Of a stretch of DNA of 64,000 nt, positions 34,770-46,639 are shown piece by piece. How positions within the stretch are numbered: the stretch's first letter is position 1; each line of letters opens with the position of its first letter. The stretch covers positions 94,580,398-94,644,397 of the forward strand of contig CM067374.1 of assembly GCA_034401795.1 (NCBI GenBank), written 5' to 3'. Below the pieces are notes generated by a model that saw only the letters and a program-made list of their open reading frames with translations, was not told the DNA's origin and ran no database searches. The position numbers were made by a program, and so were the translations under genes. The stretch is from Chaetoderma sp. LZ-2023a (Eukaryota; Mollusca; Caudofoveata; Chaetodermatida; Chaetodermatidae).

Positions 34770-35197
34770 AGCGTAGGTACAGTTTTATTAACATCTGATA
34801 AACCATTGTGGAACAAAAATGCGATTTAAAAACATTAACCTAAAACAATGAATAATATGTCCAAAAACGTGATCAAATAGGAAAACTGAATGAATATGCT
34901 GATAGCATGCGTGTAAAGCATACAAAACATCTGTACAGTTTCATTGAGATTTGATGAACCATTGTTGAGACAGAAACGTTTTAGAAAACCGTAACCAAAT
35001 GTACCAATACAGACGCCGATACCGACGCCGCCATCGCCGCCGCCGCCAACGACGGCGACGACGACGACGGAAATAGTGATATTGGCTAACATCAAATGAT
35101 GAATGCGTAAACACACAAATCTGACATAATAAAGACAAAATATTACACTTATGATTCATTACATATTTATGACGTCAGATTTAATAAGCCTACTGGC
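34770..35197. repeat. GAC/GCC triplet microsatellite and flanks (unit 2)
   Basis: Counterpart of 1,586-1,990; triplet run at about 35,008-35,072 with more GCC units. No gene seen. Confidence 0.8.
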
Positions 35198-35525
35198 GGC
35201 CAATGGATAGATCCGTTCTGTCGCTCAAGTATATGACGTCATAATCAATTGAGTCACAAACAGGCTGAGGTCACAATCAAATACGTAACGAATGACGTAG
35301 CTAGATCCGTCATGAATAATCGGTCAAATATAAGAATTGTATTTTTTTACTTTTTAGTTGAATATTTGCCATAGGCGGCAACAAAACTAAGCAAAATTAG
35401 TTTCTAAATATTCAGCAGGTTACATTAAAATTAGGATTCTCGCATTCAAATTATATAAATCGATCCGTGAGCAAAGCATGAGTGGAGGTTAGCTAGAAAT
35501 TGGCGGGGCATAGCTAGAAATGAAT
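35198..35525 (+). mobile_element. Family A MITE, core partly deleted
   Basis: GGATAGATCCGTTCTG start, TGACGTCA near 35,232, shortened core near 35,355-35,415, GC-box side with GGCGGGGCATAGCTAG. Paralogues at 2,008 and 58,938. Confidence 0.75.
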
Positions 35526-35666
35526 AAATCCATAGTATGACTGCCTGCAACAACAGGTATAAATCTGTTATTAAAGTCGAATTTAGCAAGATACTACATA
35601 TATCATACAAGTCTTTTTACTCCCAGCTCGCTATACATGATATATGGGATACTAGATTAACATTTC

Positions 35667-35873
35667 GTCCATCCATCCATCCATCCATCAAACCACCCAC
35701 CCAGCAACCCACTAACCCATCACCATCCATCCACCCACCCACCATCCATCCACCACCCACCCACCATCCATTTCCCACCACCCACCCACCCATCCATCCA
35801 TCCATCCATCCATCCATCCATCCATCCATCCATCCATCCATCCACCCATCCATCCATCCATCCACCCACCCAC
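35667..35873. repeat. CATC/CACC microsatellite (unit 2)
   Basis: Tetranucleotide repeat at the same place as 2,395-2,672. Both-strand open frames are translations of the repeat. Confidence 0.95.
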
Positions 35874-35882
35874 TCAATAATT

Positions 35883-36923
35883 GAAATGAAGCTTTTTGAG
35901 TAATTTTCCTCTTACTCAGGACTGATATAAGATATTTAACAATACTACACTTCAATCAAAAAATTTGCCATATAATTGGCTTGAAATTACCACTAGTATT
36001 CGTTTGGAAAGGACATTTTTTCAATATATGTCAAATATACACTATTTTTTGTGTGTGGCCATGCCTGAGTTAGCCGGGGCTTTAATATGGTACCAAGATA
36101 ACGAATAAGTACACACTCTTTACACATTTACACATGTATTGATATTGCCCCGCCTAAATTGGAAACAGAGAGGTCACAGATTGATTCTAGCAAATTATGT
36201 TCTTGAGTTGGAATTGAGTTATGGGGGTAAACGTGCTGCAAATATCTCTTGATCTAAATATATGTTACGTGTATGATATGATTGTATAAGTATATTGTGG
36301 TAAAATATGCAGAGAGTAAGTTGGCGCGATGCCGCAGGTCATCTTTCTATGATAGATTCTGATGCAATTATGAACAGTGGATTCTTTTATAATCGTGCGT
36401 TAGCAATCTCTCATAATTTATTATGATTAATTTATAAATAAAATTATAAAAGATAGATTATAATTTATTTAACATAATTTATTAAATTTAACTATTTAAA
36501 GCATTTATGACTAAAATTGGTGTTCGTTTTGTTATACCCTGCGTTGGACAATGTAGCTCCTCTAATGTTACTTTATTAAATACAGATGGGGTAATTAATA
36601 AGCTTTCCTGAAGTTAGACTGTTTCTATCAATGTCTGATTTAACATTACTCACGGAATGCTAGCACAACTTGACCTGGAGAGGTATTAGCATAAGAAATA
36701 GTTTAGTGATGAAACAACCGAAACGCAACATTTTAATATTCCACCGCTGGGTAGTCCAGAGAATAATACACTACCTAAATGGAATGATAGATTCATGTCA
36801 ATATGTTTATCCACAGTTGAAGTAAGAAGATTAGTACAGAAACGATACTTCTGAAAACAAGGGTGTATAACTATTAACATACACGCTTTTGCTAAAAAAA
36901 ACACCCTATTAATGAATGTGGCA
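35883..36923. other. Unit backbone, no gene seen
   Basis: 35,883-36,540 matches 63,177-63,770; 36,580-36,900 matches 5,906-6,380. A+T-rich, with an AATTTATTATGATTAATTT inverted-repeat-like stretch near 36,415-36,480. Confidence 0.6.
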
Positions 36924-36925
36924 AT

Positions 36926-37300
36926 GGATGAATCCGATCCGTCAATCAAGTCTGTGGTGTCATAATCAATTGCATCACATGTAGGTTGATGCCACAATCA
37001 TAATTGATAGCGGTTACTCCGCTATGAACCTGGGATACTCCGCCAAGTATACAAATTTGTATGGCTTGATGGATTTACTATTTAATAACCATTCTTGTCA
37101 ATATATTGAAACAAATCTTACTGAGCTATAGGCAGGCGATAGCACCCAGTCAAATTTGTTTCAAAATATTCAACAGCTGGCCTGTATAGTTGCTTTGAAA
37201 TTAGGATTCTGAGAATTCAACAAAATCGACACCAACAGGCGCAAGCGTGTGCGGGGACTAGCTAGAAATGGGCGGGGCATAGCCAGAAATGGATCCGTCT
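36926..37300 (+). mobile_element. Family A MITE
   Basis: Bounded by AT. Starts GGATGAATCCG, ends GGATCCGTCT. The core left arm is eroded; the GC-box side retains GGGCGGGGC and paired TAGCYAGAAATGG motifs. Paralogue at 6,393-6,750. Confidence 0.75.
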
Positions 37301-37420
37301 ATTATGGCATGATTTTGGGAGCAGGCATCTGCGTGATGGTATACTATTCAATCCCTAACCCTCTATGTATCCTAGCACATGTGACGATCATGTGTGGATG
37401 TCGATATCATATTTGAGATG

Positions 37421-37425
37421 GTATG

Positions 37426-37488
<63 letters not shown>

Positions 37489-37586
37489 TTGTATTTCTAC
37501 CGCCATTGTCAATGTACAAATAATCCTCATATGCCGTTGTCACGGCCTGAGTGTAATAAAGAAAATACGAAATACGAAATACGAAA
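37421..37586. repeat. AAT microsatellite plus retroposon-like insert
   Basis: About 165 bp absent from the collinear unit 1 sequence near 6,890. It has (AAT)n at 37,424-37,488, a unique middle, TGTAATAAAG, and a tail of three AATACGAA-type units. This resembles the 3' end of a LINE or SINE with a tandem tail. No protein-coding signal. Confidence 0.5.
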
Positions 37587-37615
37587 GATATATATTCAGG
37601 CCATTCGCGCGCATG

Positions 37616-37890
37616 TAGGTATCAATGAAATGAGCAAGTTCACATGACCATTTGCCCAAATGACATAGTGAAAGCAAAGGAACATATACAAAAATGATAG
37701 GACACAGAATTCTATGCATGTTGCTGAATATTGTACATTTCATGTATGACATTGCAATACAGTGCTGATTTTTAGACAGCAGAATATGCGAGTTATCTCT
37801 ATCTATGAAATGTGTTGTATATGTGGGCAAGTATCTGTTTATAAGATGAAAGTCTATTTTAAAATTAATTGTGTGCTAATAGTTCACCCT
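37616..37890. other. Single copy of the 285-bp unit duplicated in unit 1
   Basis: Matches 7,784-8,068. See the unit 1 entry. Confidence 0.7.
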
Positions 37891-38281
37891 AATCCGAGAC
37901 TGACGCATCACGTAGCATCATAGTTGATGGACTCACAATTGAAATTCTCAGTCTGTCTTTGAGTGATAGAGTGTATCTTCTTATTGTGTGTAAGATTCTG
38001 CCTGCCACTGGTAGTTGGTTTCCGGCTATGAATGTGTCTTTGAAGTGTTCATGTATGATCAGCGGGGCCGTAGTCTCATTTGAAATGCTCCAACGCATTT
38101 GTCTATTGATTGTTCTGCTGGCATTCTTTTGACAAACTTTCATTTTACATTGAAGATATCTGCTTAGTCCTCCATTATGTTGTCTATGTTTTAATCCTCT
38201 ATGATTATCCTTTTGTATATTTCGCTCTTCTACTTGCTGATGCCGTTTCCTCATTATGCCATTTCTTCCCTCCCGCATCAC
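37889..38281 (-). pseudogene. Unrecognised 130-codon minus-strand ORF
   Basis: Open from an ATG near 38,281. Basic N-terminal half; C-terminal half includes SNETTAPLIIHEHFKDTF and GRILHTIRRYTLSLKDRL. The unit 1 copy (8,080-8,475) has stops upstream but keeps the C-terminal frame with mostly conservative changes. Probably a fragment of a decayed mobile-element protein; I cannot identify it. There is no sign of its own promoter or exon structure. Confidence 0.25.
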
Positions 38282-38319
38282 ATCTTTACATCTTTGTGTT
38301 TGATGGTCGTGAACTTAAT

Positions 38320-38684
38320 GGACATTTCCGGTTGTAGCTATGCCCCGCCCATCTCTAGCTAAGCTCCACCAACACCTCGCGCATGTTGTGATCGATCGAT
38401 CTCTGAACACCCTGACTATAAATTTTAAAAAACCCACACAGGTAAGCCTAATGCAGCAACCACGGCCAGACAAATAAACTTCAAAATATTCAACAGCATG
38501 TTTATTAAATTGCAAAGAATTACAAAGACATACATATTTATACAACGTGTCGGACTATTTGAGATTTGATGACGCCTATATGGAGCCCTTTGTGACGTAA
38601 TGTTTGTGACGTCATCATACACACGCTGAGCTGATCATGACGTCATACAAGGTCAGATGATGGAGAAATACTCTGGAAAGGTGA
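38320..38684 (-). mobile_element. Family A MITE inserted after unit duplication
   Basis: Bounded by AT (38,318-38,319; 38,685-38,686). Ends GGACATTTCCGG and, inverted, TCACCTTTCCAG. TGACGTCA near 38,604 and 38,637; first core arm deleted. Unit 1 has the empty site: removing the element and one AT gives a gap-free 17-base alignment of CGTGAACTTAATTAAGG with 8,499-8,515. Confidence 0.9.
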
Positions 38685-38686
38685 AT

Positions 38687-40455
38687 TAAGGTTTGCTTTC
38701 AATGGTTCAATATATACTTCTCGCCCATATTCTGTGACAGTATACTTTTCTCTTTTCTTTTAATTCAATTCACGCTTCTTATCAATTTGTCATTTATTTC
38801 CAGTTTCCTTTGTGGTGTTTCAGTTTCTTTTCTCTTAGTTTAAAATTTTTTATTTTTCAGGTTAAAAGGACTTAGGAATAGGAGATATGAATGCGTCAAG
38901 CTATCGCGCAAGCACATGTGCTCTGGAAAGTAACTCCACGGCATGGTGGAAAAGTTTACATAGACCAATACGCAGATATGACTTTAGCAGCGTAGTTCCA
39001 GGATTTCCAGCTAAACAAGACTACCAGTAACACAGCACAATCTGTTTTCCTCTTCGAGTTCAAATCAAAGCATCTTCATATATAAATCTATAATTTACAC
39101 CCGTCTGTAAAAAGATAATACAATCATAAGTGTTTCTATAAACATCTTTAAGCCCACCCGCTTCTGGTCATATATTGACCCATAATAAAACCATAACCGC
39201 CGGATAGGTAATGAACCATAATGAATATTTCACCTGGGAAGATCTCTCGTTTGAAAACATTATACAATGCAGTAAATCTACGTTAATCATTTTTTGCTGT
39301 TGCAATAAAACATCAAGCCATCCCAGGGGGTCATGAACACGACATTGCTGAACGCTGTGCTGTTGTTACCATGCCCAATGTCTGATTAAATCGTAAGAGG
39401 ACTGGCGCATGTTGTGGGTGTGGGTGAGGGTGGGTTGAATAATATTTTCGGGTTCAGGAAAGCCAAAGCCCAAACAGAATGTGGGGAGAGATCCGGGTCG
39501 TTCCCCGGAAAGTTTTGAAGTCAACTCGGGTCTTAATAGCGATTTGTCACCCCACCACCAACCCCACCACCACCCCACCCCGTCGGCAATATATCTTGTG
39601 CAACCCGCTTCCACCCACCCCTCCCCACTTTAGTGAAAATTTTTCTTTATGCATGGTCTCTTTATACAAACTAAAGTAGCTATCTGGACATGATGGCTTA
39701 TGATTGTATTATGGTTTAATATTAGTTATCATCTTCTATATGCTTTCAGATAGTATCTCCTCTATTTTCAGACGGTTATATGGACTATCAACTAGCTGTT
39801 AAATTATTCTAATTTAGCCATTTAGTTTCATTTGTTCCTCATTAAATTTTCTGTATGCCAAATCTTGACGGGCTAAAAATTTGAGTGTACAAAATGAAAT
39901 TAAATGGTTAAAATTGAACAATTTAACGGCCAGCTAATGGTCCATATTTCCATCTGGAGATACAGGGGATGGTATGTCTGATAGCATTTAGACACCATCA
40001 TGAATTATTGTGTACATACCGCTACTGGCTGTCAATACTGGATGAAACAAATTATTCACCAAAATTGGGTGGGTGGTGTGTTTTGCTGGGGGTGATGGGG
40101 GTAGGGTGGTTGAGGGGTGGTGGATGGGGGCGGAAGCAAATCCCTATTTATAATCCGGTACTGGCGATTGCTTACAACTGCATATTGTACATATATGGTT
40201 GCAAATATGACCTTTGACAAGAACACGCAGTGACAAGCTCACATCACTAAACATGAAAACGTAATTCATTACTAAACGCTGGTAACAGAGTTGGTTGTTG
40301 AGTACATATATTGCAATATTGTCTTTTTAAAGCAACAATGTGTATGCTCTTGTGAGTATTAGAACTTGCCAACATATACACGGTATTCGTGCCAAATACA
40401 CATATTAATTTTTCTGCGCTGACATTATTTTGTGTATAATGTCGGCGTATGAGGA
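38687..40455. other. Unit backbone, no gene seen
   Basis: 38,687-38,850 matches 8,511-8,680; 38,867-40,455 matches 9,965-11,535. C-rich stretch at 39,550-39,625 and G-rich stretch at 40,062-40,135, both of which vary between units. Confidence 0.6.
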
Positions 40456-40461
40456 ATTGCT

Positions 40462-40735
40462 GGATCCTATCTGTCACCCATGTAAATGAAGTCATAATCA
40501 ATATCATCACATGTATGCTGACGTCACACTCAAAATGCATAATGAATGAAGTATCTCGCTCCGTCATAAATATAGAAAAGTCCGCCAAATGTACTGTACG
40601 TCATGAATGCCAATTGGCTTTACTATTTAATAAACACTCTTTTAATATTTTGAAACTAATTTGCCTGGCTCCCGTTGCTGCAACAGCTCCCAATCAGAAC
40701 AGTTTCAAAGTATTCAACAGAGTATTCCTTAAATC
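40462..40735. mobile_element. Family A head-to-head fold-back (both flanks CRE side)
   Basis: Left: CRE side with TGACGTCA near 40,520 and TACTATTTAATAAACACTC. Right of the core: CAACAGAGTATTCCTTAAAT, CATAAAGAAG, the CRE-side sequence in reverse. The unit 1 counterpart (11,542-11,899) has the normal GC-box side on the right, so the right arm was exchanged in one of the units. Confidence 0.65.
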
Positions 40736-41859
40736 ATAAAGAAGTTGTCATTTCGTAAAATTAAGTGTGCAAGGGTCCAAGAATATCTAAATAAATCAAT
40801 GCTGGTGCTTAACTGCAAATGATTACGCCATAAATATAGCAATTATGACGTAATATAATCAAATATATTACACTTCCGGGTCCATTGCACGTATATTACG
40901 TTGGAATTAATAAATTAACACGCCTATTGCATGATCCTTTTACAAATACACATATACGATCTGCGAATTGATGAGCAAAGCGTGTTTGAAATGTACATGT
41001 ATAGGCACTCTGTGAGCAAACTGGTATGATTTTCGTGAATATATACGATTTGATCAAAATATCGATAAATCTAGAGCCACTCACCCAGATCTGCAATGCG
41101 TGCAAAAGCCCACCCCACCCCCTACCCCAGACTTTCCGTCTTGTCCCCTCCACGAAAATCCGGTTGCCATCATGAGCTAACGCCTCGGCATGCCTCAGTT
41201 TTGCCCTCCAACCCGCCAAAACAGATTTGGTTTTGCACCCTCAGGCAGGCGAATCTGCCTACGTAACTGCATTATAGGAAGTAATACTCGATTGTACACA
41301 CCATATAATAACTGTACCAGTAGCCGGGCAAAACAAAGAAACCAGCAGAGTTTAATTAATTTATATCTTAAAACTAACGTAACTCAAGTTGCATATTTGA
41401 ATGTAGTCTAATCGAGCTCATGGATCTGGATGTACCTAATTATGGCTATTCAATTTGCATATCTTTTTTTGCCAATAACTGGCGTTATGATAATAATAAC
41501 AGCTTACGTGATCTCTGAAAATACAAATACTTATCTACAGGAAGGTGCCCATCAAAATGTTGGTGCTGTTTGGAAGGTTGTCTATTAACCTAGATTGTAT
41601 ATGGGGGGGGGGGGCTGTTAAGGTGAAAACAAAGTCTTCGTTATTTCCTTTAAAGGTTGAATGTGACACCTTAAAATCCACTTGCCCCTCAGAATGCTGG
41701 TCAATAATTGGCTAATACTGTTGAGGAAACGTAACAAATCAACCCAAACTTGGGCATATTTTGAAACTTCCTTCAAGTTAAAATAAAACGGATTCTGTTA
41801 CTGTAACTATTTCCCTTAATGTTTCCAAAATGCAAGTGTGCTTCCCTTGCTTTTTGGTA
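40736..41859. other. Unit 2-specific segment, no gene seen
   Basis: No counterpart in unit 1, where only about 150 bp separates the flanking family A elements. Contains a G run at 41,604-41,614. The 107-codon minus-strand frame at 40,896-41,219 recalls no protein family. Confidence 0.45.
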
Positions 41860-42100
41860 AATGTACAATTTAATAACCAGTCTGTTGAATATTTTGAAAT
41901 TAATTTGACTGGGAGATGTTTTGCCATAGGAAGCAAGCGCTCCAAGTCAAATTAGTTTCATAATGTACAATACGAGCTTATCTGTGCAGTTACTTTGAAA
42001 TGTAGTTTCTGAGCATTCATTAAAATCGATTCCAACACGGGCAAAAGTGGTCAGAGCTTAGGTAGAAATGGGCGGGGAATAATTAATACTCAACCCCTCT
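41860..42100 (+). mobile_element. Family A MITE, CRE side missing
   Basis: Core arms near 41,884-41,915 and 41,945-41,970; short GC-box side with GGGCGGGGAATAA. Paralogue of 12,055-12,265. Confidence 0.65.
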
Positions 42101-42402
42101 TTCGCTACAAGGCGGTGCGAAACAGTTTCATCACCAGAGCCTTTTCTTTATCAACTGTAATAGACGCGCTGTTAGCTTCTGTTATCTTTAAAGCATACAT
42201 AACCAAAGGATTTGGTAATCGATTCATCGATTCATCGATTAAATTTAACACGCATTAGGTGCATTATGTGTCGGTAAAATGTTGATAGAAGTACGTGGGA
42301 TAGTGGAGACTGTAAACATGTGCTCATTTGATCAATAATGGGCCATTGCTGACTGCGTGGCCGTGAAGGTCTGCGATGTCATAACATTTCCTATTAGACT
42401 AT

Positions 42403-42787
42403 CCATTCCTACTGTAGCTGGGCTCAGCCAATTTCTTTCAAAGCTTCTCTCCCGTTGACGCGTGTTGAAATCAATTTGAATCTTCGAAAATTGAATTCCC
42501 AGAGTCAAAATTTCCAGGCATCTATATGAATACAGGTCAACTGTTGAATATTTGGAACTAATTTGACTGAGAGTCATTGTTGCCTTGGGAAGCATTAAAT
42601 TCAATCAAATTAGTATCAAATATTATTCGACGGGGTGTTTATCATACGATTCATAGGCTTACGTGACGGACTTTTCGACTGCATGACGGACTTCTAAAAT
42701 AAACCTCATTTTGATAGAGAAATCAGATAAGAAGTGACGTATTTTGATTCTGACTTCAGATAGTTGAGCAACACATCGGAGCTCTCC
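42403..42787 (-). mobile_element. Family A MITE, diverged
   Basis: Paralogue of 12,531-12,915; AT on the left only. Core arms near 42,542-42,565 and 42,600-42,630. Confidence 0.65.
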
Positions 42788-42894
42788 ACGCGAGGCATAT
42801 TATAAGCCTCACTGACATTTTACCTGTAACCCTGATGAGATGTTTACGGGCACTATTTTATTAATATACAGAGTTGATGGGAACTTTGGCTGTA

Positions 42895-43090
42895 GAGATC
42901 CGACTCAACGAGCTGTCAATCACGTATCTGACGTCAAAATCAAATACGTCACCTATTATCCAACGCCACCCTCACATGACGTGGGTCTGTCATGCTCGAT
43001 GAAAAAGTCCTACACTAAGCTTCTGAATTGCATGTCATAGTGAATGTACAATGTAATCAATATTCTGAAACTAATTTGACTGGGAGCAGG
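42895..43090 (+). mobile_element. Family A half-element
   Basis: Paralogue of 13,024-13,230, truncated at the same point in the core; TGACGTCA near 42,929. Confidence 0.6.
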
Positions 43091-43260
43091 TGTTTTACAC
43101 GACAGTTAGCATTGCGCCGATGTAGCATATATACGCACTGAAGGAAACCTTGAATTGGAAGTCATACTAGAGAATGGTAAAATAGCGAAGGGACGAAATG
43201 ATAAAACATAGCTTGCAAAGTTGTCATTCTCACCAACTCACGATTAGTGTCTCAATAGAA

Positions 43261-43661
43261 GGGCCCATTTCAGCAATGTCACGTCCATTTCTAGCTAATC
43301 CCCTCACACACTGCCCGTGTTGAAATCGACAGAGACCTGAGTTCCCAGAATCCCAGTATCACGGTAACTATACAGGCAACCTGTTAACGATTTTGAAACT
43401 AATTTGAGCTGGTCCTGTTGCTGTTGATGCCAGCAACAGCGTCCAGTCAAATTATTTTCAAAATATTCAACAGACTGTTTATTAAATAGTAAAGACATAC
43501 AATTAGTACACTTGACACTTCAATGTTCCTGACAGAGCTGGATACGTTATTCATTACACATTTTTATTCGGCATTCCTTACACCTTTTGATTGAGACGCC
43601 AGCCTACATGTGATGTAAGCAATTATGACGTCATATACAGGGTGACATGTCGGATCTATCC
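43261..43661 (-). mobile_element. Family A MITE
   Basis: GGGCCCATTTCAGCAATG start, full core at 43,383-43,472, CRE side with TGACGTCA near 43,625, end GGATCTATCC followed by AT. GACATACAATTAGTACACTT shows the satellite-like segment. Paralogue of 13,395-13,755. Confidence 0.8.
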
Positions 43662-43662
43662 A

Positions 43663-44357
43663 TTTCGGAGATAAATGAGGTAACATCGGCTGTAATAGAA
43701 GTTGATAGAGACACAAAGAAATCAATCCTGCAATGAATACCAGGACATACAGAAATATCAAGAAACGGACGTGACGGTCAGATGGCTAAGGAAGCACAGC
43801 CCAACAACGTCATCTCATACAGTGAAGCCAAAACCTCAACCAAATCCCCCTTAATGGCCAGACGGAAAAGTATTAAATGAGCTGATAACAAAGAGGATGC
43901 CTTCTATTCAGTAACCGGCTGACAGCTGTGTTTTTGTAGACGACATTTCCCTAGGGTTATATCTCTGGACATGCTAAATATTTTGCTAACAATTTGGCTG
44001 AAACTTTCTTTCAGTCAAAACAGTTTTCAAAATATTCAGGAAGTCAAGAGCTTTTTCACATTGAAATTATTGTCTTGTGGCTCGCATTAAGGAGACAGCT
44101 AAACTGAAAAGGGGAAGTGATTTTTGTGTCGTGTAAGAGCACACTCGCCATTGAAGGCTCAATCTCGAGAAATCAACCTTTGCGTATGACAAGAGGCGAG
44201 CGAAACAGAACATATTTGCTTTAGACTCACAGCTCTGAGACAGATCACATTGGCACACATATATCCACATAAACCTTCATAGGACGTTAACTGAGCTGAA
44301 GTGCACTGTCCTGTGCCAACTACATCAATGTAACTGGTCTACAATACAGGGCAAGAA
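43663..44357. other. Unit backbone with family A core remnant (43,970-44,045)
   Basis: Collinear with 13,757-14,392. Short ORFs differ between units by stops and frameshifts. No gene seen. Confidence 0.6.
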
Positions 44358-44358
44358 T

Positions 44359-44713
44359 GGAAGGTTCCAGTTTTAATCTTTAGATAAACTCCGTCCACAC
44401 CTCGCTGGTGTTGGGATCGATCAATCGATCGATCCTGAACTCTCTGTCTATCATTTTAAATAAAACAGGTAAGCTGTTTGACTGTGTGCTGTTGCTGCCA
44501 GCAACAGCAGGCACCAAGTACAATTAGTTTCAAAATATTCAACAACATGTTTATTAATATTAAAGACATACAATTTATAGAAACTGACGGACTATTAAAG
44601 TGTTTAATACGGACTAAATCTAGTCATTCGTGCTGTAATTGATTAAGACGTATCCTCCACGTCATGTAGTTGATTATGACATCGTATGACGGATGGATAA
44701 ACTGGCAAGATCT
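44359..44713 (-). mobile_element. Family A MITE
   Basis: Bounded by AT. Ends GGAAGGTTCCAGTTTT and, inverted, AGATCTTGCCAGTTTATC. First core arm mostly deleted. ACATACAATTTATAGAAACT then GACGGACTATTAAAG aligns with the satellite monomer. Paralogue of 14,394-14,786. Confidence 0.8.
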
Positions 44714-44763
44714 ATTAGCATTGGTGTTTGAACCATAGCGAGCATCATCAGCAATACTCTTCA

Positions 44764-45045
44764 TGCAATAGAGATCCATTTCTAGCTATGCCCCGCCCAC
44801 TTCTATCCAAGCTCCGCCCACATTTACGTGCTAGAATCGATATTAAACTTTGAAACCTGAACTTCTATAATCTAAATTCCAAGGCAAATGTACAGGTAAT
44901 CTGCTGAACATGTTGAAACTAATTTGACTGCGGCTGTTGTTGCATATGGCAGCAACAACTCTTAGTCAAATTAGTTTAAAAACCCAAAATGTTTATTAAA
45001 TTGTAAATTCATCAAAGACATACGATTTTCATGGAGGATGGGTTG
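44764..45045 (-). mobile_element. Family A MITE, CRE side truncated
   Basis: GC-box side ATGCCCCGCCCACTTC, core arms near 44,908-44,940 and 44,952-44,985. Paralogue of 14,840-15,110. Confidence 0.65.
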
Positions 45046-46261
45046 TCCCCATAGACGTATTATATAGGATTATACTGGATATTCGCTTAACCCGAGCTGT
45101 CCCGACCACCGGTGTGACTAGAGTTCAGCAAAATGCAACTGCACATGTTGGACTCGCCGACGCAGACGATCAGGTGCATATATAACCTTAAAAAAGGACG
45201 AACATCCTTTTCATAATTGCAAGAGAAATTGAACAGAAGCGAATTTATATATTTTTATCAGAAATAAAATTGTTTTAGCTTTATTAATCTGACACTTTAA
45301 TTGACTACGTATTAGAATTAGCAACAAAAACGTACTAGTTTAGAGACTATAATGACGCGCTGAACTGAAATTCTGGTTTGGAGAGGGCTACAGCCACTCT
45401 ACGGCTATTTAACTCTGGTTGTCCTCGTCGAACAGATCTGAAAATGAATGCCATGAAAAGCAATCTCCCGCGTGATTTAGAGCAATCTGAGTAAAATACG
45501 TCTTACATGTGTATTTAAAAACTATGCTGTGAACATCCCAGGGGACAGCTGCTTTCAGCAGAAAAATGGCTCGACTGTTATATGTGTCAGGGTCTTTATA
45601 TTAATGCTGATAGATAGGTCGTGTTGAGACCTGGGATCATGTGACTTGTGTCTAACAAATTCCAATAATCAGCACCGGGTAACTATCCCCGTAGCAAATT
45701 ATCCAGTATTGAGGCGCTGTCATCCGACTGCGGTTGATGTTTAGCTTTCCATTCGGGCCACCGCGCCGACCCACAAAACAATAAATCAGCATCCATTGGG
45801 AAATGACATCGATCTACCCGTCAATCGGATACAGAAGCGTGAGAGCGCGAAATTCCCAGACGAGGCAATCGACTCGTAAATGCTCTAAATTAACTTCCTA
45901 CAAGTCGTTTGTAACATCGACAGCTTTCACCATTTTCTTGATCGACTAGTGAGTCGGTGTCACTCCGATATTTGATACTGTACGTGTCTGTTCAATTGAA
46001 GGTTCTTGATGACTGGTGGTCTGCCAGATGCTGTCTATTATGAATAACAGAACTATGTCCACGACAGGCCACACGTAACATCATTCATCTACTAACAATG
46101 TGCCTATTAATATATTCGCGAGAAATATAGTACCAAAATAGCCACAGACTGCTCAGACCCTCAAGCGGTCCTGTGACATATTTGGATAGACATCATGGAC
46201 TGGTTCATGTCTGCAAATATCTGCAAAGTTTTGTAATAGTTTAATAACACCCACTAAGCTA
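45046..46261. other. Unit backbone, conserved segment with mutated TATA site
   Basis: Collinear with 15,111-15,357 and 15,757-16,742, without the family A insertion present in unit 1. 45,790-45,960 is the counterpart of the promoter-like segment, with TATAAAAG changed to TACAGAAG. No gene seen. Confidence 0.6.
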
Positions 46262-46263
46262 AT

Positions 46264-46637
46264 GGACCGTTCCAACTTTAGCTATGCCCTGCCCATCTCT
46301 AGCTAAGCCCCACCCACACCTCGCTCGTGTTGGGATCGAGCGATCCCTGAACTCCCTGACTATCAATTTCCAGAAAACTGTACAGGTAAGTTGTTGAATA
46401 TTTTAAAACTAATTTGACTGGGTGCTGTTGCTCCCCATGGCAACAACAGCGCCCAGTGAAATTAGCAACAGCATGTTTATTAAATACTAAAGACGTGCAA
46501 TTCGTACAACAACGCTTCTTGCGGCATCACTTAATAGTTTGTGATGAACTTAGCTACGTCATTCATTATGACGTCATCCTACACGTCTCGTATTTGATTA
46601 TGACGTCACATGATTGACTGCGAAACTGGAATCCTCC
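46264..46637 (-). mobile_element. Chimeric family A MITE replacing the satellite region
   Basis: Left flank and left half (including ATTTTAAAACTAATTTG) match the unit 1 element at 16,745. The right end (ACTGGAATCCTCC) and right flank (CCTGCCCTG) match the element at 28,300-28,652. The intervening 11.5 kb of unit 1, including the satellite, is missing. TGACGTCA near 46,568 and 46,602. Confidence 0.75.
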
Positions 46638-46639
46638 CG

